Part shown: in pieces, positions 1-6,148 of the stretch
Layout: every line of letters starts with the position of its first letter
How positions within the stretch are numbered: the stretch's first letter is position 1
NCBI GenBank assembly: GCA_049647585.1
Contig: JBARXY010000003.1
Location: forward strand, 1 to 17,286
Direction of reading: 5' to 3'
Length of the DNA stretch: 17,286 nt
Source: JAGQSZ01 sp049647585
GTDB lineage: Bacteria; Actinomycetota; Acidimicrobiia; Acidimicrobiales; Microtrichaceae
Notes under the pieces: model-generated
The model's input: only the letters and a program-made list of their open reading frames with translations
Told to the model about the DNA's origin: nothing
The model's database searches: none
Made by a program: the position numbers and the translations under genes

Positions 1-3
1 GGA

Positions 4-732
4 TCAGGGCGCTTCGACGTTGAAGGCCTCCAGATCCCTGGCGAGTCCATCACGGAGCTCGCCTGCCAGAACACCCCTCATGGTCGTGCGGGTCAAGCTG
101 AAGGGAGTGGCGTGCAGATTCTCGGCAAGTTCAGTGCCTACCTCCAGGGCCCGGGCGATCACTTCATCCGGTGCAACCACCTCGTCGAGGAACCCTGCGT
201 CGCGCGCCTCGACAGGAGTGTGGATGTGAGCCAGTTGTACAGCTGCTGTGAAGGCGCGAGGCGAAAGTCTGTCCCGACAGACCTCGACGGCGAAGGCCGG
301 CACGGGCATTCCAATCCGGACCTCGTTGAGGCCGATCTTGAAGGGGCCGTCGGCACCGATCCGCACGTCGGCACAGCACAGCAGGATTCCGCCCATCGCG
401 AGTGCGTGCCCGGTCACCGCCAGCACCACGGGACGGGGAAACTCAAACAACCGGATGCCCAACCGGGCGCCTCTTGCGAGTAGGTCACGAGCCTGCTCCG
501 GCCCGCTTGTCATTACCGTGAGATCGAATCCGGCTGAGAACTTGCCGGGTCGCCCTGCGATGACGACAGTCCTGGCGCCGTCCTGCTCGGCGCGGTCGAG
601 GGAGTCTTCGATGCCGGCGAGGGTGGCGTGGCTCAGAGCGTTGGCCTTGCCGTCGTCAATTGAGATGACGGCAACCGGGTCGGTGAACTCGTAGCTCACG
701 TTCTGTGCTTCTGCGGAGGTGGAGTCGGTCAT
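4..732 (-). CDS. Enoyl-CoA hydratase/isomerase (crotonase) family protein, isomerase-like active site
   Basis: This is a 242-residue crotonase-fold protein that probably acts on an acyl-CoA in fatty-acid or amino-acid catabolism. Seen: an oxyanion-hole segment GKFSAGFDL (about 63-71), a second one around HALAMGGILL (109-118), and the helix with IGLNEVRIGM (133-142). Hydratases carry two glutamates. Here the position matching rat Glu144 appears to be Ile116, while the match to Glu164 is Glu137 in LNEVRIG. A single Glu in a GLNE context resembles mitochondrial delta3-delta2-enoyl-CoA isomerase (ECI), so I favour isomerase over hydratase. That is inference from motif alignment by eye. I chose the start at 732 because the longer reading frame (to 843) adds 37 residues unlike the family. 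A TACGGT box lies exactly 6 bases before this ATG and no Shine-Dalgarno is visible, so the mRNA may be leaderless. It is divergent from the acyltransferase at 882. Confidence 0.85.
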   Translation of the reverse strand: MTDSTSAEAQNVSYEFTDPVAVISIDDGKANALSHATLAGIEDSLDRAEQDGARTVVIAGRPGKFSAGFDLTVMTSGPEQARDLLARGARLGIRLFEFPRPVVLAVTGHALAMGGILLCCADVRIGADGPFKIGLNEVRIGMPVPAFAVEVCRDRLSPRAFTAAVQLAHIHTPVEARDAGFLDEVVAPDEVIARALEVGTELAENLHATPFSLTRTTMRGVLAGELRDGLARDLEAFNVEAP

Positions 733-738
733 GTGTGA

Positions 739-744
739 ACCGTA
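739..744 (-). promoter_or_regulatory. Putative -10 box (TACGGT) of a leaderless transcript for the crotonase gene
   Basis: On the minus strand TACGGT fits the TANNNT actinobacterial -10 pattern and occupies -12 to -7 if transcription starts at the A of the ATG at 732. No Shine-Dalgarno lies between the box and the start. The same geometry recurs before the genes at 2973 and 11165. No clear -35 is visible. Confidence 0.45.
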
Positions 745-881
745 GGATGTGTTGCCTGAGTGGAGCCAGCGAGACGACGCACAGCCCGTCGGCCGCTGTG
801 TCACACTCAACGAGGGGCGTGCGCCCTGCCCCACCTCCCCCAATGATGACGTCGCAAAGCCGAACCAGGTCCTTCATAGAA

Positions 882-2909
882 ATGTCCGGGCCTGATGGAC
901 CGAGACTTCCCCAGCTTCCGGGGCTCGACGGGATACGCGGGTTGGCCGTCGTCGCTGTGGTGCTCTACCACGTCGGTTTCAACTGGGCCGTCGGCGGATA
1001 CCTGGGCGTATCGACGTTCTTCACACTCTCGGGCTTCCTGATCACCTCGCTGCTGTTGAACGAATCGTGGCGAACTGAACGGGTATCGCTCAGCCATTTC
1101 TGGGGTCGACGCTTCCGTCGCCTGTTGCCTGCTTCGCTGCTGACCCTGGCCTTGGTCTCAACCCTCTTCGCCCGCCTGGTGGCCGATGCAGACCAGCGCA
1201 GCGCTCTGCGGGGCGGGGTTTTGTCGTCGCTGTTCAACGTGGCGAACTGGCACTCGATCCTGAGTGGCTCGAAGTACGGCGACTTCACGGTGAGTCCATC
1301 CCCCGTGGTCCACTTCTGGAGCCTGTCGATCGAGGAGCAGTTCTATCTACTGTTCCCACTGCTCATGATTCTCCTGTGGCGGGTAGCCAAGGGGCGTCGC
1401 GCCCTGCTCGGTGGACTCTTCGTCGGGCTGGCTGCCTTGTCGGCGTTGCTACCCCTGATCTTCTCGATGAGCACCAACCGCGCCTATCTGGGCTCCGACA
1501 CCAGGGCGGCCGAGATGTTCGTCGGCGGAGCCCTCGCGGTGCTGCTTTCGTATGAGTCGGTGCGGCGCAGAATTGCACTCCGCTACCGAGCGAGGACGGC
1601 GCTGTTGGTGGCAGCCGCGGTGAGCCTGGGCGTGCAGGTCTACTTTTGGATCTCGGTTGAACAGTCCAGTGGCTGGCTCTACCGAGGCGGTTTGCTTGCC
1701 TATGCAACGATGACCTGTTTGATCATCGCAGCGGCGGCACTGCCACTCGGCCCGATCAGCAGCTTGATGTCGCAGTCCCCGCTGCGCTGGCTGGGGACTC
1801 GGTCCTACGGGATCTATCTGTTCCACTGGCCGCTACTGCTTACGGTTCGCCAGCTACTTTCCGAATGGGACCGACTACCCCAAGCGGCAATAGCCATTGG
1901 CGCCACTCTCGTCACCGCCGAGCTTTCCTTCCGGTATTTCGAACAGCCGATCAGGTCCGGTCGATGGCCCGTGCGGGGCAATGCCCTGAGGACCGCACGT
2001 CTTACCGGTGTCGCGGTTCTGGTCGTAGCAGTCCTTGCGTGTCTACCCCTTCCGGTCAACAAGGCGGAGCTCAGCACCGACTTCGAGGCGGCGCTGAAGG
2101 ACTTCAACGCCCGCCAGACCCAGTCTCCGCCGGCCGATACTGCCGATGTCACGACGACGGTTCCGGGCAATGGCGCCGGGGCCGCCAAGCCCACTCCGCC
2201 GGCCACCGCGCGGGTCGGAACCTTCGGTGACTCGACCGCGCTCTTGACTGTGATGGGGCTTGCCGGTGCCGGGCGGAGCGGGCAGGAATCTCGACTGGTC
2301 GACTCGGGAGGGGACGTGGAGCTGGGTTGTGGCGTCTCGCGCTTCAAGACCCTGCGCCTCGAGGACTCTCGCCCCCCGATGGATCAGTGCCTGTCCTGGC
2401 AACCACGTTGGACCCAGCGGGTCTCGGAGTTGAAGCCGGATATCGCGCAACTGATCACTGGCGCGTGGGAGCTGCCCGACGCCCAGCTTCCCAACAGTGA
2501 TGAATGGACATCGATCGGGCATCCGGACGCGGATCAATTCATCCACTCCGAACTCCTGGCGGCCGTGGACACCCTGAGCAGCACAGGGGCGATGGTGCTT
2601 GTAGTGCTGTGGCCTCCGTACGCTCCATGGACCGACGACCATGGCAAGCCGGGCCTGACAGCTCAGGAGGAGCCAGAGCGGATGGCACGACTGCACGAAC
2701 TCATGAAGCAGGTCGCAGATGAACGTCCGCGGTCTGTGCGCCTCCTGGATCTGGCCGAGTATCTCGGACCGGAACGGCTCGCCGACCGATCGCTGCGACC
2801 GGACGGTCTCCACATATCCGCAGAGCAGATGCAGAAGCTCTACACGGACGGGCTGGCCGAGAAGGTCTACGGCGTCTGGAGCGACTGGTGGAAGCTCAAG
2901 AACCCCTGA
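882..2909 (+). CDS. Acyltransferase-3 (OafA/YrhL-like) membrane protein with C-terminal SGNH domain
   Basis: A 675-residue integral membrane protein predicted to O-acylate a cell-envelope glycan. The N-terminal half (about 14-400) is an acyltransferase-3 domain: LDGIRGLAVVAVVLYH with the conserved His30, a basic FWGRRFRRLLPA segment, VVHFWSLSIEEQFYLLFP (a family hallmark), and about ten hydrophobic helices ending near the YFEQPIR motif. A Pro/Thr/Ala-rich linker then leads to an extracytoplasmic SGNH hydrolase-like domain with block I GDS (Ser451) and a DGLH motif (Asp641, His644). In known OafA-type fusions the membrane part moves the acyl group across and the SGNH part transfers it; here that is inferred from family knowledge. 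I chose the ATG at 882 because the acyltransferase domain starts 14 residues later. Upstream ATGs at 843 and 846 are possible but have no ribosome site. Ribosome binding upstream of 882 is weak. The substrate cannot be told, as no polysaccharide cluster flanks the gene. Confidence 0.88.
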   Translation: MSGPDGPRLPQLPGLDGIRGLAVVAVVLYHVGFNWAVGGYLGVSTFFTLSGFLITSLLLNESWRTERVSLSHFWGRRFRRLLPASLLTLALVSTLFARLVADADQRSALRGGVLSSLFNVANWHSILSGSKYGDFTVSPSPVVHFWSLSIEEQFYLLFPLLMILLWRVAKGRRALLGGLFVGLAALSALLPLIFSMSTNRAYLGSDTRAAEMFVGGALAVLLSYESVRRRIALRYRARTALLVAAAVSLGVQVYFWISVEQSSGWLYRGGLLAYATMTCLIIAAAALPLGPISSLMSQSPLRWLGTRSYGIYLFHWPLLLTVRQLLSEWDRLPQAAIAIGATLVTAELSFRYFEQPIRSGRWPVRGNALRTARLTGVAVLVVAVLACLPLPVNKAELSTDFEAALKDFNARQTQSPPADTADVTTTVPGNGAGAAKPTPPATARVGTFGDSTALLTVMGLAGAGRSGQESRLVDSGGDVELGCGVSRFKTLRLEDSRPPMDQCLSWQPRWTQRVSELKPDIAQLITGAWELPDAQLPNSDEWTSIGHPDADQFIHSELLAAVDTLSSTGAMVLVVLWPPYAPWTDDHGKPGLTAQEEPERMARLHELMKQVADERPRSVRLLDLAEYLGPERLADRSLRPDGLHISAEQMQKLYTDGLAEKVYGVWSDWWKLKNP

Positions 2910-2960
2910 CTGCCTTCTAAGCCTGGCCGGCTCCGCTGTAGGAATGTGGCTCGGCAGACC

Positions 2961-2966
2961 TACTGT
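2961..2966 (+). promoter_or_regulatory. Putative -10 box (TACTGT) of a leaderless transcript for the ABC-F gene
   Basis: TACTGT (TANNNT class) ends exactly 6 bases before the GTG at 2973. This supports that GTG as both transcription and translation start rather than the in-frame GTG at 2946. No ribosome-binding site precedes either GTG at a usable distance. Confidence 0.45.
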
Positions 2967-2972
2967 GGTTCG

Positions 2973-4877
2973 GTGATTCTCCTCGACGTTGTCCGAGTTG
3001 CCGCCAGTCGTCCAGGCCGCCCGCTGTTCGCCGATGTCTCGCTGACCATCGCCGATTCGGACCGCCTCGGCGTCGTGGGACTCAACGGCTGCGGCAAGTC
3101 GACCCTTCTCGGAATCATCGCCGGGACGAACGAGCCCGAGAGCGGCGAGGTGCGCAGGGGGCGAGGGGTGCGGATCGAAGTCCTCGACCAGAACCCCTCA
3201 CTGCGTGAGGGGACTGTCTACGAGGCCGTTGTAGCGGGTCACGAGGAACACGCGTGGGAGGCCGCCTCGGTCGCCGACCGCCTGGGTCTTGGTCCCTTGA
3301 TGGACCAAGATGTCAAGAGCCTTTCCGGTGGCCAGGCAAAGCGGGTCGCGCTGGCACGTTCACTCGTCACCGAGTCAGACCTGTTGATCCTGGACGAACC
3401 GACCAACCACCTTGACGTTGACGCCATTGCGTGGCTCGAGGATCGTCTGGCGGCGCACCGCGGCGGGCTCGTGCTGGTGACCCACGATCGCCATTTTCTG
3501 GACCGGATCACGACCCGGGTTCTAGAACTCGACCGCGGCCACGGCTACATCCATGAGGGCGGTTACGGCGCCTATCTGGAAGGCAGGGCGCTGCGCGAAG
3601 AGATGGCCGAGAAGGCCGAGCGGACGCGGAAGAACCTGGCCCGGACCGAACTCGCGTGGCTCCGGCGAGGCGCTCCTGCACGGACCGCCAAGCCAAAGGC
3701 CCGCATCGCGTCAGCTACGGCGATAGTCAACGGTCGAGCCGAAGCCGCAGCCCGCAGCGGCGACCTGCCGCTGCATGTCGGTACTCCAAGGCTTGGGGAC
3801 AAGGTCATCGAACTCCGGGGTGTCTCCCACGCGTTCGCTCCGGCGCCCCCGTTGTTCTCGGACGTGGAACTGCTGCTCGACAACCGCGAGCGACTTGGAA
3901 TCGTCGGACAGAACGGCACCGGTAAGTCGACCCTGCTGGACATCATGGCCGGGGTGATTACACCGAGCGCCGGAGTCGTCGAGTTCGGAACCACCGCCAA
4001 GGTGGGTTACTACGACCAGCGCGGTCGTGAGCTCGACCCGACACAGCGGGTGCGCGATGCAGTCACCGGCGGCAAGGGAGAGGTCGATTGGACCGACTCG
4101 GCGCTGATGGAGGCCTTCTGGTTCGACGGCGATGCCCAGTGGGCGCCGATCGGACTGCTCTCCGGGGGTGAGCGTCGCCGACTCCAACTGCTGTTGACGT
4201 TGGCTGAGCGACCGAACGTGTTGCTACTCGACGAACCCACAAATGACCTGGACTTGGACACGTTGCGTCAGCTCGAAGACTTCCTGGAGGACTGGCCCGG
4301 AGCGCTAGTGGTTGTCAGCCACGACCGTGCGTTCCTCGAACGGACAGTCACCGATGTCGTGATTCTCGACGGCGCCGGTACTGCCGCCCGACGACCCGGT
4401 GGTTACGCGGCCTATGAGGAGCAGCGACGTCGGCTCTCGGGCGGGCGCAAGGTTTCGGCCACTGGTGGTGGAGTCTCGGGCCGTGTCGCCAAAGCTGGGT
4501 CCGGCAAGTCAGGATCCAGCAAGTCAGGCTCGAGCAAGTCAGGCTCCGACAGGGCAGGCACGGAGATGGCAAGCAGCGGGACGAAGGGTGCCGGTAGCAG
4601 GACGCCAGGTGCGGCGGCCGCTGACGGTGCCGCAGCCACACGCAGTTCCTCAACCATCCGGTTCCAGCTCAAGGCAGTCGACAAGGAACTGAAGTCGACC
4701 CGCAGGCGTCACGTGAAGCTTCAGGATGAACTCGCCGTGGTGGCCACGGGCAGTGACCACGAGCGAATGACGGAGTTGGGCGTGGAGCTTGCCGGGATCG
4801 AGGCCAAATTGGCCGAGGCCGAGGAGCGTTGGTTGGAGCTTGCAGCTGAAGCCGAAGCAGTCGGAATGAAGGTATAA
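2973..4877 (+). CDS. ABC-F family ATPase, Uup-like
   Basis: A 634-residue soluble protein with two ATP-binding cassettes and no membrane segments, as in ABC-F proteins that act on the ribosome. Domain 1 has Walker A GLNGCGKST (36-44), signature LSGGQ (117-121) and Walker B LLILDEPTNHLD (Glu142). Domain 2 has Walker A GQNGTGKST (312-320), signature LSGGERRR and Walker B LLLLDEPTNDLD (Glu421). The inter-domain segment with ELAWLRRGAPARTAKPKAR is the Uup-type linker. A C-terminal charged coiled coil (about 565-630) matches the Uup C-terminal domain. Between domain 2 and the coiled coil lies a low-complexity stretch built on Ser-Gly-Lys repeats. Uup is linked to ribosome function and, in E. coli, to suppression of transposon precise excision; the role here is inferred from family. 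The start is taken at the GTG opening ILLDVVRVAA, where ABC-F homology begins; the alternative GTG at 2946 adds nine residues. nfuA follows after 52 bases. Confidence 0.9.
   Translation: MILLDVVRVAASRPGRPLFADVSLTIADSDRLGVVGLNGCGKSTLLGIIAGTNEPESGEVRRGRGVRIEVLDQNPSLREGTVYEAVVAGHEEHAWEAASVADRLGLGPLMDQDVKSLSGGQAKRVALARSLVTESDLLILDEPTNHLDVDAIAWLEDRLAAHRGGLVLVTHDRHFLDRITTRVLELDRGHGYIHEGGYGAYLEGRALREEMAEKAERTRKNLARTELAWLRRGAPARTAKPKARIASATAIVNGRAEAAARSGDLPLHVGTPRLGDKVIELRGVSHAFAPAPPLFSDVELLLDNRERLGIVGQNGTGKSTLLDIMAGVITPSAGVVEFGTTAKVGYYDQRGRELDPTQRVRDAVTGGKGEVDWTDSALMEAFWFDGDAQWAPIGLLSGGERRRLQLLLTLAERPNVLLLDEPTNDLDLDTLRQLEDFLEDWPGALVVVSHDRAFLERTVTDVVILDGAGTAARRPGGYAAYEEQRRRLSGGRKVSATGGGVSGRVAKAGSGKSGSSKSGSSKSGSDRAGTEMASSGTKGAGSRTPGAAAADGAAATRSSSTIRFQLKAVDKELKSTRRRHVKLQDELAVVATGSDHERMTELGVELAGIEAKLAEAEERWLELAAEAEAVGMKV
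4500..4559 (+). repeat. Four tandem 15-bp repeats encoding Ser-x-Lys/Arg-Ser/Ala-Gly
   Basis: Units at 4500-4514, 4515-4529, 4530-4544 and 4545-4559 follow the pattern TCN-RRC-AAG-TCA-GGN, the last being the most diverged. They lie inside the ABC-F gene (residues about 510-529) and encode a basic, flexible linker before the C-terminal coiled coil. Copy number is likely to vary between strains by slippage (inference). Confidence 0.7.
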
Positions 4878-4889
4878 GTGTCACACCGG

Positions 4890-4904
4890 ATGTCCCGGCG
4901 ACAT
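4890..4904. promoter_or_regulatory. Inverted repeat ATGTC-N5-GACAT upstream of nfuA
   Basis: The 15-base element has perfect 5-base arms around CCGGC. It sits 25 bases before the nfuA ATG and just after the ABC-F stop. It could be an operator for nfuA or a weak terminator stem for the preceding gene. No T-run follows, so an operator is slightly favoured. The regulator is unknown. Confidence 0.25.
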
Positions 4905-4929
4905 TTCTCCTATTACCATGTTGTAAATC

Positions 4930-5592
4930 ATGAGCGTTGACACGACAGAAACTGAAACAACGACTACTGACGAATTGGCCACTACCGGCGACATTGTGTT
5001 GCGGGTGACGGCAGAGGCCATGTCGACGGTCATGGGAATCCGGGCGACCGAGGATGATCCTGAGTCATTGGCGCTGCGTGTGGCGGTCACCGGGACGAAG
5101 GGGATCGAGTACACCTACGACCTGTCCTTCGACGAAATTGCTGCGATCGACGACGAACACATGAGCTACACCATCGGCGATCTGACGGTAATGATTCCCC
5201 TCGAATCGGTGGAGAACCTTCGGGGAGCCGAGTTGGACCTGCCCCGGGCTGCTGCTCAGGGAGGGCTGGTCATCCGCAACCCCAACCGGGCCGACCCAAT
5301 GGCCGGGATTGAGATCGAGTTGACCGGCGACATTGCCAACAAGGTCACGCAGCTGCTGGAGCAGTCAATCAACCCGGCGCTCGACTCCCACGGCGGTTAC
5401 GCCAATCTGGTCGGAGTCGACGAGAAGAACAACGTCTACGTGTTCATGGGTGGCGGCTGCCAAGGCTGTTCAGCCAGTGCAGCGACTTTGAAGCTGGGGA
5501 TCCAGCGCTCAATCAAGGAGCACATCCCCGAAGTGCTTGAAGTCATCGATGCGACTGACCACTCCCAGGGCGAGAACCCCTTCTACGAGTAG
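4930..5592 (+). CDS. nfuA: Fe-S cluster carrier protein NfuA
   Basis: A 220-residue two-domain iron-sulfur scaffold/carrier. Residues about 20-107 look like the A-type (IscA/HesB) fold (VLRVTAEAMSTVMGIR... to the LRGAELDLP and IRNPNRADP region) but contain none of the cysteines used by IscA. This degenerate A-type domain is typical of NfuA. Residues about 130-205 are a NifU C-terminal domain with INPALDSHGGYANLVG and the cluster-binding pair Cys177-x-x-Cys180 in GGGCQGCSAS. NfuA delivers 4Fe-4S clusters to client apo-enzymes; MEP-pathway enzymes downstream of Dxs are Fe-S proteins, but linkage to the nearby dxs is only positional. The start at 4930 has no Shine-Dalgarno. TACCAT at 4914-4919 could serve as a -10 with a leader of only a few bases. 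An inverted repeat at 4890-4904 precedes it. The N-terminal 15 residues are Thr/Glu-rich and probably disordered. Confidence 0.9.
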   Translation: MSVDTTETETTTTDELATTGDIVLRVTAEAMSTVMGIRATEDDPESLALRVAVTGTKGIEYTYDLSFDEIAAIDDEHMSYTIGDLTVMIPLESVENLRGAELDLPRAAAQGGLVIRNPNRADPMAGIEIELTGDIANKVTQLLEQSINPALDSHGGYANLVGVDEKNNVYVFMGGGCQGCSASAATLKLGIQRSIKEHIPEVLEVIDATDHSQGENPFYE

Positions 5593-5630
5593 GTCCGAGA
5601 CCCCCGTGTGATTGCGTAGGGCGGAAGTCA

Positions 5631-5768
5631 GTGGCCGCAAGAGTGCCCGATGTTCGATCACCCCAGTTTGTCGATCAGGCCCACCTGCAATCAGCAGCCG
5701 TCGCGGCGAGTATCCACGAGGCTGACGACCAGGCGTTCATCGACGCGGTCAGCTCTCAGACCTCATAA
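5631..5768 (+). pseudogene. C-terminal remnant of a MazE-like (DUF3018-type) antitoxin
   Basis: An open frame from a GTG at 5631 to TAA at 5766-5768 encodes 45 residues. It includes RVPDVRSPQFVDQAHLQS and a tail with EADDQAFIDAVS. I recognise these as the middle and end of the MazE-like antitoxin family DUF3018, whose members usually begin with about 25-30 basic residues and a GLRPVQIW segment just before VPDVR. Here the upstream DNA in this frame does not encode that segment, so the gene appears 5'-truncated. It may still give a short peptide. The partner toxin expected directly downstream is absent; an unrelated antitoxin gene starts 28 bases later. The family call is from memory of its pattern, not a search. 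Confidence 0.5.
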
Positions 5769-5788
5769 CGTGTGACGTTTCGTGAAAC
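5767..5788. promoter_or_regulatory. Two overlapping inverted repeats before the RHH antitoxin gene
   Basis: AACGT-GTG-ACGTT (5767-5779) and GTTTC-GT-GAAAC (5777-5788) overlap by three bases and end 8 bases before the ATG at 5797. TAACGT at 5766-5771 could be a -10 box. Ribbon-helix-helix antitoxins commonly bind inverted repeats over their own promoter, so these are good candidate operators for autoregulation (inference). Confidence 0.4.
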
Positions 5789-5796
5789 AGTCGGCT

Positions 5797-6033
5797 ATGG
5801 CTCAGGTGATCTCAGTACGGCTCGACGACGAGGCAGATCGAGCGCTCCGCGCTCTCGAAGCCGCTGGTATGACTCGGTCCGAAGCTATCCGGTCAGCACT
5901 TATTTCTTCGGCTCAGCGACTGCGCCGGAGTTCCGAACTCGCTGCAGAGGTTGCCGCTCTCGAAGCTGATGAACAGGACCGCGACGAGATGCTCGCCGTG
6001 GCAGGCCTCATGGAGTCGCTGCGTGCCGCCTAG
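5797..6033 (+). CDS. Ribbon-helix-helix (CopG/VapB-like) antitoxin
   Basis: A 78-residue protein. A short beta-strand AQVISVRLDDEA is followed by helix 1 (about 12-25) and helix 2 MTRSEAIRSALISSAQRL (25-42), the classic ribbon-helix-helix DNA-binding layout, which forms a dimer. The C-terminal half (about 45-78), rich in Glu, Ala and Asp with EADEQDRDEM and a MESLRA end, would be the toxin-wrapping tail of a type II antitoxin. I chose the ATG at 5797 over the GTG at 5782 because homology begins at AQVISVRL and the inverted repeat covers the GTG. No Shine-Dalgarno is obvious. A toxin gene should follow, yet after the stop only a frameshifted fragment resembling the start of a MazF/PemK toxin can be seen. 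It may therefore be an orphan antitoxin or a solitary regulator. Confidence 0.7.
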   Translation: MAQVISVRLDDEADRALRALEAAGMTRSEAIRSALISSAQRLRRSSELAAEVAALEADEQDRDEMLAVAGLMESLRAA

Positions 6034-6088
6034 GCCGACCGTGGCGATGTGCCGTTTATGGGCACCCCGGGAAGCCGAAGGGCCGTAG
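6034..6088 (+). pseudogene. Possible eroded start of a MazF/PemK-type toxin
   Basis: Directly after the antitoxin stop, one frame reads RGDV (6040-6051) and, after a single extra base at 6052, another reads RLWAPREAEGP (6053-6085) and then a stop at 6086. Joined, RGDV-x-RLWAPREAEG resembles the beginning of actinobacterial MazF/PemK toxins, which often run RGDVxRLxAPRG followed by GHEQRG. A two-base deletion between GTG and CGT would explain the break. Neither a start codon nor the rest of the toxin is seen. The match is short, so this is tentative. Confidence 0.3.
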
Positions 6089-6114
6089 CGACTTCCGCAC
6101 TACGGAATCACAGG

Positions 6115-6142
6115 GGCCAGGCCTTCTCGATTTCGGCTGGCC
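6115..6142 (-). terminator. Possible stem-loop terminator after dxs
   Basis: GGCCAG (6115-6120) pairs with CTGGCC (6137-6142), and the stem can be lengthened with GCC/GGC across one bulge. It lies 6 bases beyond the dxs stop on the minus strand. There is no clear U-run, so it may work only as a Rho-independent-like hairpin of the GC-rich actinobacterial kind, or may be an mRNA 3'-end stabiliser. Confidence 0.35.
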
Positions 6143-6148
6143 GGCGGA

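Noticed and set aside
733..881. The crotonase/acyltransferase divergent gap as a small RNA gene, or as the minus-strand frame 656-877
   Set aside because: The GC-rich stretch has some pairing potential, but I could find no tRNA, SRP RNA, 6S or riboswitch consensus. The minus-strand frame has no recognisable protein and overlaps the real crotonase start. I read the gap as promoters only.
798..4886. The same 9-mer GTGTCACAC in two intergenic gaps (798-806 and 4878-4886) as a shared CRP-like operator
   Set aside because: It is only nine bases with an odd centre, lacks the full TGTGA-N6-TCACA layout, and a repeated 9-mer is easily found by chance in 17 kb.
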